Assembly: GCA_016235555.1 (NCBI GenBank)
Contig: JACRKC010000039.1
Location: 1-64,000, forward strand
Source: Verrucomicrobiota bacterium
Lineage (GTDB): Bacteria > Verrucomicrobiota > Verrucomicrobiia > Opitutales > Opitutaceae
Direction: 5' to 3'
DNA length: 64,000 nt
The translations under genes were made by a program, and so were the position numbers. Under the pieces are notes generated by a model that saw nothing but the letters and a program-made list of their open reading frames with translations, was not told the origin of the DNA and did not search any database. This document shows, piece by piece, positions 43,601-50,190 of the stretch (position 1 is its first letter; each line of letters begins with the position of its first letter).

Positions 43601-43798
43601 GTGCGGTATTTTCTGCCCAACCAGTTCATCTCCCATTTGCAAGCGCTGCCGAAGCCACGGCCGCCAATCCCGGAGGCGAGGGTGTCGCGCGGGTATAAGA
43701 TCAAGCGGATTTATCCGCAGCTCACACCCGAGGAAGCGAAGGCCCGCGAGGGCGCAGCGATTCGGGCGATTGCCGACCTGATGCGGCGCAAGCCGTAG
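40658..43798 (+). CDS. VirD4/TraG-like conjugation ATPase with C-terminal nuclease-like domain
   Basis: A 1046-residue protein. An N-terminal domain (about 1-330) of the kind seen in conjugative ATPases is followed by the motor: HMHVIGASGTGKTTLLFN (Walker A about 403), VLDPHGDLIDRIL, then FWLYLDEFHNFITPSMAE (Walker B about 643) and GLTLAHQELRQLQ. A Pro/Ala-rich linker (about 795-880) leads to a C-terminal domain (about 881-985) with GFKTAIEHEILDGAGSVDLL and KIACEITVTTTIDHEVGN. This resembles a PD-(D/E)xK nuclease-like fold in which the final Lys is replaced by Thr. Likely a DNA-translocating ATPase of the element. Confidence 0.88.
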   Translation: MSRIHEELTARFRAWEERSRGRLVYPHPVMPEPPFVPFDGHFLRGAMPIDDGRKPTVLSSLFRSLWAQPEAPPPPEEDDEPEPTKLERGELVELPVVLPAGFDTRGHEFDAFLRSLICREPITFELVGTSAHVTAQLVVSADDADNVRQRLRAFFPALVTTPTKAFLQSAWTTAGEVAAAVEFGLARECVFPLSSVPFDPYVALVGVLSELRAGECAIFQVLWQNVENKWAENLVRSVTGQTGRPAFVNAPELTGAASAKVGRPLFAAVVRIAACSPEAERTWEILRLLAGGLRPFANPNGNELMPLRNDEYPYDAHIDDVLRRQSRRAGMILNSDELLGLVHLPSSAVRSPRFRRQLRKTKAAPSIVVNETGLLLGENDHAGEHQSVRLNREQRRRHMHVIGASGTGKTTLLFNLIRQDIDTGEGLAVLDPHGDLIDRILGVIPPERVNDVVLLDPGDEDFSVGFNILSAHSELEKTLLASDLVSVFERLSTSWGDQMGIVLGNAIRAFLESEKGGTLADLRRFLLDSEFRGRFLQTVRDPDIVYYWRKGFPQLAGNKSIGPVMTRLETFLSPKPVRYMVSQTENRLDFANILDTGKIFLAKLSQGAIGKENAYLLGSLLMAKFQQIAMGRQHQHEAARRDFWLYLDEFHNFITPSMAEILSGARKYRVGLTLAHQELRQLQRDSEVASAVLANPYTRVCFRVGDQDARVLEHGFSSFEARDFQNLGTGEAICRVERSDYDFNLSIPAPHLPDDTAAAHRHAEVVTASREKYATRREDVEAALREPAAVEFAAEPTPAPTSKPKAVPASDNRAATSPVITPEPVLPVQPKEPPVMPTTSALAAPAPPAPASAVLPVNQPVTAASEVKQPAPVGDPGRGGIQHKAIQKRIKEAADALGFKTAIEHEILDGAGSVDLLLARGDAKIACEITVTTTIDHEVGNVAKCAKAGFQEISVVSVTAEKLARIETAVTNSLGPDIAQRVRYFLPNQFISHLQALPKPRPPIPEARVSRGYKIKRIYPQLTPEEAKAREGAAIRAIADLMRRKP

Positions 43799-43805
43799 CA
43801 GGCGG

Positions 43806-44279
43806 CTACGCCTCGATTGTCTTTTCGCCACGATGATGAAAATGCGACTCGACGAACTCGATAAAGTCCGCGTCTTGAAGATGCCGGAGATTTTGCCAGA
43901 CAGCGTGCGGAATAGGGTTGGCAAAAATCTCGCGCAAGTCGGCATCAAATCCATCCGGCGCGTCCATGAGACCATACTTGATCGCGTGATGTGCGGAGTT
44001 GATATGGAGGATGAGGAAACGGACGAACAGCGATTCATCCGCGGTTACTGGTTCGAGGGAAAGGTCGCAGGTCTTCGACATAATGCGCCGCAGTTCGGGT
44101 CGCACGAAGAGTTGCGACCAAAGTTCGCGGTGATTGGCCGTGAGTTTGAACAGATTTCCAACACGCCGCGTGCGCTCGTCACGTCGAAGGGTGACGCATG
44201 TGAACACGAAACCACTTACAATCGCGAACGACTGAAGCGCAGTGAACCAATTATCCGAGAGCCATTGCGGCCATGCCAT
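43806..44279 (-). CDS. Single-pass membrane protein of unknown function
   Basis: A 157-residue protein with an N-terminal membrane segment (WFTALQSFAIVSGFVFTCVT) and a cytoplasmic helical domain with DERTRRVGNLFKLTANHREL, PELRRIMSK and LRHLQDADFIEFVESHFH. The pattern 'TM, then RxxNLxxLxxxHxxLW' occurs in small uncharacterised proteins (DUF6082-like), but I cannot name the family with certainty. It converges with the ATPase gene. ATG 44279 is preferred. Confidence 0.65.
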   Translation of the reverse strand: MAWPQWLSDNWFTALQSFAIVSGFVFTCVTLRRDERTRRVGNLFKLTANHRELWSQLFVRPELRRIMSKTCDLSLEPVTADESLFVRFLILHINSAHHAIKYGLMDAPDGFDADLREIFANPIPHAVWQNLRHLQDADFIEFVESHFHHRGEKTIEA

Positions 44280-44327
44280 GCGCTCAGTTTATCGCACCGG
44301 CGGCCGAGATACAAAGGCGACGGCGGC

Positions 44328-44582
44328 CTATCGCGTCCTCTGGCGCGCTGCCCGTTGCGCCTTGTCGAGAACGTCCACAAGATCGATTTCCAGCGCTTCG
44401 GTCATCCGAAGCAAAGTGTCGAGTGTCGGGTTTCGGTGTTCGCGCTCGACGTAGCTCACCATCATGCGCGACAGGCCAGCGCGCTCGCTAACCACGTTCA
44501 TCGAAAGACCGTGCTTGGCGCGTTCCTCGCGCAAGATTCGGGCGACTTCAGCGGCGACAGCATCTCGAAAATTTTTCTTCAC
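44328..44582 (-). CDS. XRE-family transcriptional regulator
   Basis: An 84-residue Cro/CI-type HTH protein starting at GTG 44582. AVAAEVARILREERAKHGLS, MNVVSERAGLSRMMVSYVER and HRNPTLDTLLRMTEALEIDL are standard. It is divergent from the small gene and serine recombinase to its right, with the shared promoter region at 44583-44644. A TATAGT hexamer is near 44628. It probably controls recombinase expression. Confidence 0.88.
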   Translation of the reverse strand: MKKNFRDAVAAEVARILREERAKHGLSMNVVSERAGLSRMMVSYVEREHRNPTLDTLLRMTEALEIDLVDVLDKAQRAARQRTR

Positions 44583-44644
44583 TCCCGCCTACTTTGCTCT
44601 AATTCCGGCTTGACCGGAGAGGCAACTATAGTGTCCTATTTACC

Positions 44645-44887
44645 ATGTTCGCTCGACGCCTTGGCCCCGATCCCCACGCGAACGGCGCACGCACCGCAGC
44701 CGCGAGTGGCTGCCCGGACATTCTCGAAATGGATTGCGGCGATTTCGCCGTCATCGGCGAAGACATCACCGAGACGGCGCGTGCGTCCATGTTCCCCACG
44801 GCGAGCTGTGGGAATGATGAGCGTGTGGTGCGCGTGCCGCGCAAGACACTCGTGCTCGCCAAGCCTGACATCCCGGACAAGGTTTAG
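44645..44887 (+). CDS. Small conserved protein upstream of the recombinase
   Basis: An 80-residue protein. PHANGARTAAASGCPDILEM, DFAVIGEDITETARAS and ERVVRVPRKTLVLAKPDIP match a type of short protein I recall next to recombinases in similar elements. Its stop TAG is directly followed by the recombinase ATG, so the two are probably cotranscribed. A directionality or regulatory role is possible but untested. Confidence 0.7.
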   Translation: MFARRLGPDPHANGARTAAASGCPDILEMDCGDFAVIGEDITETARASMFPTASCGNDERVVRVPRKTLVLAKPDIPDKV

Positions 44888-46477
44888 ATGGTCGCCGTGA
44901 ATCCAACTTTCAAATCACCGCAGCCGCCGAAACAGGTTGGCATCTGGATTCGTGTCTCGACGGAAGACCAAGCCCAGGGCGATAGCCCAGCGCACCACGA
45001 GCAGCGTGCGCGTGAATACGCGAAGTTCAATGGCTGGGAGGTGCGCGAGGTTTACGACCTCGCGGGTGTGTCCGGCAAAACGGTCATGGAGCACCCCGAG
45101 GCCAAACGGATGCTCGCCGACATCAAACGCGGCCACATCTCCGCGCTCATTTTCTCCAAACTCGCGCGGCTTGCCCGCAACACCAAGGAACTACTCGATT
45201 TCTCCGACATGTTTCGCGCGTGCGGCGCGGACATGGTTTCGTTGCAGGAGAAAATCGACACCAGCACGCCGGCCGGCCGGCTGTTCTACACGATGATTGC
45301 GGCGATGGCGCAATGGGAGCGCGAGGAAATCGGCGATCGCGTGCGTGCGTCCATCGGCATCCGGGCGAAGCTCGGCAAGCCACTCAATGCTTCCGCGCCG
45401 TTCGGGTTTCAATGGAAGGACAAGAAGTTCGTCCAAAATCCCGCCGAGGCGCCGATCGTGAAGCGGGTTTTCGAGCTGTTCGCGGAACTTCACCGCAAAG
45501 GCGCGGTTGCCCGGCAGCTCAATACCGCTGGCTATCGCACCCGCCAAGGGTCGCAGTGGGCCGACACTCAAATTGCGCGTGTGTTGGCGGAAACGGCCGC
45601 CAAGGGCACGTATTATTACGGCCGCACTCGCAAGATTGGCGCGTGGAGAAACGAGGACAAACCCGAGGAGCAATGGGTGAAAATCACCGTGGAACCGATC
45701 GTCAGCGACGAACTCTGGCATCAGGCCGGGTTGATTTTGGGCCAGCAGGAAAAGAAGACCTCGCGGCCCGGCCGCGCGCCGGTGCGGCTCTTTGGCGGCC
45801 TCACCTTTTGCCACTGCGGGCATCGGATGTATGTCCCCTCCGGTAGCCGGAAATACGCCTGCACGAAATGTAAGAACAAGATTCTAAGCGACGACCTCGA
45901 CGCGATTTTCCATGAGGAAATGAAGGCGTATTTTGACGCCCCGGAGCGCATCATGGCGGCGTTCGAGACCGCCCGGCAGAACGTAGCCGACAAGGAGTCC
46001 CGCCTGAACTCGCACCGGCTGGAAGTCCAGAAAGTCCGTGACGAGATGAACCGCACTCACCGGCTCTATCTTGATGGCCAAATTCCCCATGACAGCTTCG
46101 GCAGCTTTCACCAACCGCAGGTGGAGCGCCTGCGGCAGCTTCAGGACGAGCTACCCCGCATTGAGGCTGAACTCGACCACATCAAGGTGCAGGACATTTC
46201 CGCAGACCAGGTGCTGCGGGAGGTTCGCGCACTCTACGCGCGTTGGCCTGAAATGCAGGTCGAGGAAAAGCGGCGAATCGTCCAATCCTTGCTTGAGCGC
46301 ATAACGATCGGACCCAACGAAATCGACATAAAGTTCTCGCACCTGCCTTCTTCTGAGGAACTCACAAATTCCCAACAGTGCCTGAGGCCGCCGTCGGCAT
46401 CAAACCACACTTCGACGCCGCCGCTCCGCAGCGCCTCGCAAATGCGCCGCGCCGCCTCCGCGTCCTGCGACGCGTAG
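44888..46477 (+). CDS. Large serine recombinase (integrase) of the element
   Basis: A 529-residue site-specific recombinase. The catalytic domain has IWIRVSTEDQAQGDSP (nucleophile Ser24, Arg22), LIFSKLARLARNTKEL and AAMAQWEREEIGDRVRASIG. A recombinase domain (NASAPFGFQWKDKKFV, RQLNTAGYRTRQG), a zinc ribbon (FCHCGHRMY...YACTKCKNKI) and a coiled coil (about 365-450) follow. The element sequence ends after codon 499. The last 30 residues are read from antisense TIR DNA and belong to the host side. In the circle the frame would instead continue with the HTH sequence at 27152-27453. It is responsible for integration at the TIR gene. Confidence 0.95.
   Translation: MVAVNPTFKSPQPPKQVGIWIRVSTEDQAQGDSPAHHEQRAREYAKFNGWEVREVYDLAGVSGKTVMEHPEAKRMLADIKRGHISALIFSKLARLARNTKELLDFSDMFRACGADMVSLQEKIDTSTPAGRLFYTMIAAMAQWEREEIGDRVRASIGIRAKLGKPLNASAPFGFQWKDKKFVQNPAEAPIVKRVFELFAELHRKGAVARQLNTAGYRTRQGSQWADTQIARVLAETAAKGTYYYGRTRKIGAWRNEDKPEEQWVKITVEPIVSDELWHQAGLILGQQEKKTSRPGRAPVRLFGGLTFCHCGHRMYVPSGSRKYACTKCKNKILSDDLDAIFHEEMKAYFDAPERIMAAFETARQNVADKESRLNSHRLEVQKVRDEMNRTHRLYLDGQIPHDSFGSFHQPQVERLRQLQDELPRIEAELDHIKVQDISADQVLREVRALYARWPEMQVEEKRRIVQSLLERITIGPNEIDIKFSHLPSSEELTNSQQCLRPPSASNHTSTPPLRSASQMRRAASASCDA
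46365..46385. other. Right attachment junction of the integrative element
   Basis: CAAATTCCCAACAGTGC at 46365-46381 is the exact inverted copy of 27154-27170. CT (46382-46383) and the crossover GA (46384-46385) follow, and chromosomal TIR sequence resumes at 46386. The junction lies inside the recombinase open frame. Confidence 0.88.
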
Positions 46478-46512
46478 CTGAGGAAGACCGCCGATTTTCC
46501 GGCTTCGGACAT
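46384..46512 (-). pseudogene. 5' portion (43 codons) of the split TIR-TPR gene
   Basis: Starting at ATG 46512 this encodes the first 43 residues of a TIR domain: MSEAGKSAVFLSYASQDAEA, RRICEALRSGGVEV, WFDADGGL. The sequence is close to residues 1-47 of the intact TIR-TPR protein at 12532. The next in-frame codons are element DNA and soon stop. The remaining 1052 codons are at 23991-27151. The original promoter should lie in the divergent region 46513-46737 shared with the DUF1800 gene. Confidence 0.93.
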
Positions 46513-46737
46513 GGGATGAAGTGGGACGCGCCCCGGCGCTTTCGCCGCGAGCCGCTCCTTTGCTAAATCGTGCCGGAGCGCTGGCGAGCGCATTGTGCGC
46601 CTGCGTGTTTCCCACCGTCCCCGCCGCAAACTTTCCGTTCGCCTCACCGCTTCCGGTTTAGCATTGTCACCGCGCCCTCCACCGGGCGTCTTTGGCTCCG
46701 TTCTGCCGCGCTTTTTCGGAACCCTCCCCTTTCATCC

Positions 46738-49700
46738 ATGAAACTGACCCGCCTCGCCGTTTGCGGCCTTGCGTTTGCGTGCCTGACCGATCCCGCCCTC
46801 CGCGCCCAGGAACCGCGCCTCGCCAACCTCTCGACCCTCGCCCAGGCCGGCACCGGGGATAATATCCTCACCGCCGGCTTCGTCATCGGCCCCGGCCCCG
46901 ACAAACGCATCCTCGTGCGCGCCATCGGCCCGACCCTCGCCGGCGCGCCGTTCCGCATCACGGGCGCCCTCACCGATCCCCAGCTCTCCCTCATGAGCAG
47001 CAGTGGCGCAGTGGTCGCCTCCAACGACAACTGGATCTCCTCGGACGCCTCCACCTTCAGCTCCGTCGGCGCCTTCGCCCTGCCCGCCAACAGCCGCGAT
47101 TCCGCCATCGTCACCACCCTCGCCAGCGGCAACTACACCGCCCAGGTCGTCGGCGCCAGCAACGGCACCGGCATCGCCCTGCTCGAGGTCTACGAAGTCG
47201 GCAACACCGGCGCCAAACTCATCAATCTCTCCACCCGCCTCCAGGTCTCCAGCAGCTTCACTCCGATTATCGGATACGTCGTCTCGCCCGGCGCCGGCTC
47301 GCGCCGCTTCCTTGCCCGCGTCGCCGGTCCCGCGCTCACGGCCTTCGGCGTGGGCGGCACGCTCGCCGACCCGACGATGACCCTCAACCGCACCAGCGGC
47401 ACCGCCGCCGTCGTCGCCACCAACAACGACTGGGGCACCCCCGCCACCAGCTCCGCCGCCACCGCCGCCATCCTCACCACCGCGTTCAACCAATTCGGCG
47501 CGTTCGCCTTTCCGCCCGGATCCAAGGACTCCGCGCTCTTCGTCGACCTCGCCGCCGGCAACTACGGCATCCAGATCAGCGGTGCCGCCGGCACCAGCGG
47601 CGTCGCCATCGTCGAGGTCTACGACACCACGCAACCCACTCCCCCCGTGGTCACCGTCGCCGCGACCAAGCCCACCTCCGACGAATCCGGCAACAACAAC
47701 GGCGAGTTCACCTTCACCCGCACCGGCGACACCCTCACCCCGCTCACCGTCAGCTACGGCGTCGGCGGCTCCGCCGTGAACAGTTTCGATTACGCCAATC
47801 TGCCGGGCACCATCACCTTTCCCGCCGGCGCCAGCACGGTAAAACTCCCCCTCCAGCCCAACCCCGATCTCCAAAGCGAAGGCACCGACACCGTCGTCGT
47901 CACCGTCCTCGGCACCGCCAACTACACCGCCGGCTCCTCCGCGAGCGCGACCGTCACCATCGCTGACAATCCCGCCTCGCTTTACATCGCCTCGGTGCGA
48001 CCCACGACCACCGCCACCGGCGGCACCGCCGCCTCCGGCACCGCCACCATCCTCCTCAGCGCCAGCGGCACGCTCGCCGCCGTCAACGTCTCCTTCTCCA
48101 ACCTCAGCTCCACGCAGAACACCGCTTACCTCACCATCGGTGCGAACGAGGAATTCGTCCTCCCGCTCCCCACCGGTCAGGTGATCGGCAACCAATGGTT
48201 CTTCACGCCGGTGGCCAGCTACTCCGGCGCCCAACTCCTCGACGCGCTCAAGAGCGGCAACATTTCCATCCGCATCGACACCGCGAAATACCCGACCGGC
48301 GAGATCAAGGGCACCTTCATCCAGGCCGCCGGCGCCCGCACCTTCAACGCGCCCGCCGCGCCGCCCGCCGTCGCCCTCACCAACGTCTCCGCCACCGACG
48401 CCGCGCGCCTCCTCACCCAGGCCACCTTCGGCCCCACCAAAGCCGAGATCGACGCTCTCACCGGCGGCAGCATCGCCACCTGGCTCGACGCCCAGCTCGC
48501 CCTGCCCTTCACGTCCCACCGCACCGCCACTCTTGACGATCGCAACACCTTCGGTGGCAGCTCCAGCGTCACCAACTGGCAGGCCATCCACCCGCCCAAC
48601 CGCCAGAACGCCTGGTGGAAAACCGTCCTCACCGCCCCCGATCAACTTCGCCAGCGCGTCGCCTTCGCCCTCAGCCAGATCCTCGTCATCTCCGATGTCT
48701 CCCTCGGCGGCGATAACCAGACCGAGCCCCTCGCCCACTACTACGATGTGCTCGGCGCCGGCGCCTTCGGCAACTACCGCACCCTGCTCGAAAACGTTTC
48801 GCTCCACCCGATGATGGGCAACTACCTCTCCTCGCTGCGCAACAACAAGGCCGACCCCGTCACCGGTCAGACGCCCGACGAAAACTACGCCCGCGAGGTC
48901 ATGCAGCTCTTCAGCATCGGCCTCGTCCAACTTCAGCCGGACGGCACGCTCCAGCTGGGCACCGACGGCCTCCCGATTCCCACCTATCATCAGACCACCA
49001 TCACCGAGATGGCGAAGATCTTCACCGGCTGGTCCTACTTCGGCACCACGTCGTTCCGCTCCGGCGGTGGCAGCGTCGCGAGTTTCACCAACCCGATGAT
49101 CCTCTTCGCCGCCAACCACGACACCGGGACCAAGGACCTCAGCCCCGTGCTCGCCACTCCGATTCCAGCCGGCCAGGGCGGCACGACCGACCTCCGCCTC
49201 GCGCTCGATGCGCTCTACGCCCACCCCAACACCGGGCCCCTCGTCTCCCGGCACCTCATCCAACGCCTCGTCACCTCCAACCCCAGTCCGGCCTACGTCT
49301 ACCGCGTCGCCAAAGTCTGGGAGGACCAGAAATCCAGCCCCACGCAGCTCGCCTCGGTCGTGCGCGCCATTCTCACCGACTACGAAGCCCGCAACACCGA
49401 CGTCGCCGCCACCCAGTCCTTCGGCAAACTCAAGGAGCCCCTCCTCCGCCTCTCCGGCCTCCTGCGCTCTTTCGGCGCCAGCTCGATCAGCGGCCGCTAC
49501 GCCGGCTATCGCAACATGGTCGGCACCGAATACACCACGCCCACCACCGCCAACCCTGGCGTCCAGTCCAGCGTGATCACCGCCAGCTCCAACCGCCTCG
49601 ATTCCGTGCAAGGCAACCTCGCGCAGGCCGCCCTCCGCTCGCCCACGGTTTTCAACTTCTACCACCCCGACTACGTCCTTCCCGGCTCGCTCGCCCGCGC

Positions 49701-50040
49701 CGGACTCGTCGTCCCTGAGTTTGAGATCACCGACGACAACTACGCCATCTCGGTGCCGAACCTCCTCCGCACCTGGGTTCTCGCCACGCTGCCCACCAAC
49801 ACTGCGCGCGATTACGCCGTCACGCTCAACACCACCGCGGAACAAGCCCTCGTCTCCAATCCCTCGGCGTTGATCGACCGCCTCAACCTCGTCCTCTGCG
49901 CCGGCAACATGCCCGCCGCCACCAAGACGCGTATCACCAGCGCCCTCAGCTCGCTCGCCACCACCGCGACGACCCTCGACCGCGTCAACACCGCGATCCT
50001 CCTCACCCTCACCTCCCCCGCGTCCGCCGTGCAAAAGTAG
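46738..50040 (+). CDS. Secreted DUF1800 protein with Calx-beta and CHRD domains
   Basis: A 1100-residue exported protein. After the signal peptide (MKLTRLAVCGLAFACLTDPA) come two beta-rich repeats (about 30-155 and 160-300; both have GPTLAG/GPALTAFGV-type motifs and end in GIALLEVYE / GVAIVEVYD). A Calx-beta segment (about 305-412), a CHRD-like domain (about 415-530) and DUF1800 (about 551-1090; DAARLLTQATFGPT, NYAREVMQLFSIGLVQL, MAKIFTGWSYFG) follow. It pairs with the DUF1501 gene downstream, a very common two-gene set in aquatic and soil bacteria whose function is unknown. ATG 46738 is set by the signal peptide. Confidence 0.92.
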   Translation: MKLTRLAVCGLAFACLTDPALRAQEPRLANLSTLAQAGTGDNILTAGFVIGPGPDKRILVRAIGPTLAGAPFRITGALTDPQLSLMSSSGAVVASNDNWISSDASTFSSVGAFALPANSRDSAIVTTLASGNYTAQVVGASNGTGIALLEVYEVGNTGAKLINLSTRLQVSSSFTPIIGYVVSPGAGSRRFLARVAGPALTAFGVGGTLADPTMTLNRTSGTAAVVATNNDWGTPATSSAATAAILTTAFNQFGAFAFPPGSKDSALFVDLAAGNYGIQISGAAGTSGVAIVEVYDTTQPTPPVVTVAATKPTSDESGNNNGEFTFTRTGDTLTPLTVSYGVGGSAVNSFDYANLPGTITFPAGASTVKLPLQPNPDLQSEGTDTVVVTVLGTANYTAGSSASATVTIADNPASLYIASVRPTTTATGGTAASGTATILLSASGTLAAVNVSFSNLSSTQNTAYLTIGANEEFVLPLPTGQVIGNQWFFTPVASYSGAQLLDALKSGNISIRIDTAKYPTGEIKGTFIQAAGARTFNAPAAPPAVALTNVSATDAARLLTQATFGPTKAEIDALTGGSIATWLDAQLALPFTSHRTATLDDRNTFGGSSSVTNWQAIHPPNRQNAWWKTVLTAPDQLRQRVAFALSQILVISDVSLGGDNQTEPLAHYYDVLGAGAFGNYRTLLENVSLHPMMGNYLSSLRNNKADPVTGQTPDENYAREVMQLFSIGLVQLQPDGTLQLGTDGLPIPTYHQTTITEMAKIFTGWSYFGTTSFRSGGGSVASFTNPMILFAANHDTGTKDLSPVLATPIPAGQGGTTDLRLALDALYAHPNTGPLVSRHLIQRLVTSNPSPAYVYRVAKVWEDQKSSPTQLASVVRAILTDYEARNTDVAATQSFGKLKEPLLRLSGLLRSFGASSISGRYAGYRNMVGTEYTTPTTANPGVQSSVITASSNRLDSVQGNLAQAALRSPTVFNFYHPDYVLPGSLARAGLVVPEFEITDDNYAISVPNLLRTWVLATLPTNTARDYAVTLNTTAEQALVSNPSALIDRLNLVLCAGNMPAATKTRITSALSSLATTATTLDRVNTAILLTLTSPASAVQK

Positions 50041-50042
50041 TC

Positions 50043-50130
50043 TCTTTCTCTTTCTTCTTTCTCTTCATCTTTCTCCTCCGCCCTGGCCCTGCCGAAAGAC
50101 GCGAGAGAAAGAGTGGGAGAAAAGACCCGC
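50043..50130. repeat. Pyrimidine/purine inverted repeat between DUF1800 and DUF1501
   Basis: TCTTTCTCTTTCTTCTTTCT on the left and GAGAGAAAGAGTGGGAGAAA on the right form an imperfect hairpin, closely like 6824-6922 in the suf cluster. Confidence 0.7.
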
Positions 50131-50190
50131 CCACCGCCCCCCTTCTTCTTCCTACCGTCTCCCGATACTCCGCTTTTCCACCCCTCGCCC

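Larger units (their letters stand above)
27152..46385. mobile_element. 19.2-kb serine-recombinase integrative element inserted in a TIR-TPR gene
   Basis: The limits are set by the split TIR gene, whose codons 43 and 44 lie at 46384-46386 and 27147-27149. The ends carry a 17-bp perfect inverted repeat and share the dinucleotide GA. The element encodes a large serine recombinase at its right end, a HicBA toxin-antitoxin pair, HTH proteins, replication-type proteins (replication-relaxation, CHC2/Toprim primase), two VirD4/TraG-like ATPases and a lower-GC cargo block. No relaxase, T4SS or phage structural genes were recognised, so it is best called an integrative mobilisable or plasmid-like element. 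Joining the ends would give a dyad-symmetric attP. Confidence 0.92.

Noticed and set aside
46385-46477. C-terminal 30 residues of the recombinase as a genuine domain
   Set aside because: They lie outside the element end and are read from antisense TIR DNA, so they are a result of the insertion point.
46732-50034. Long open frame of about 1100 codons on the minus strand opposite the DUF1800 gene
   Set aside because: It mirrors the real gene's codon pattern in high-GC DNA; the translation is Gly/Ala/Glu/Asp-biased without domains.
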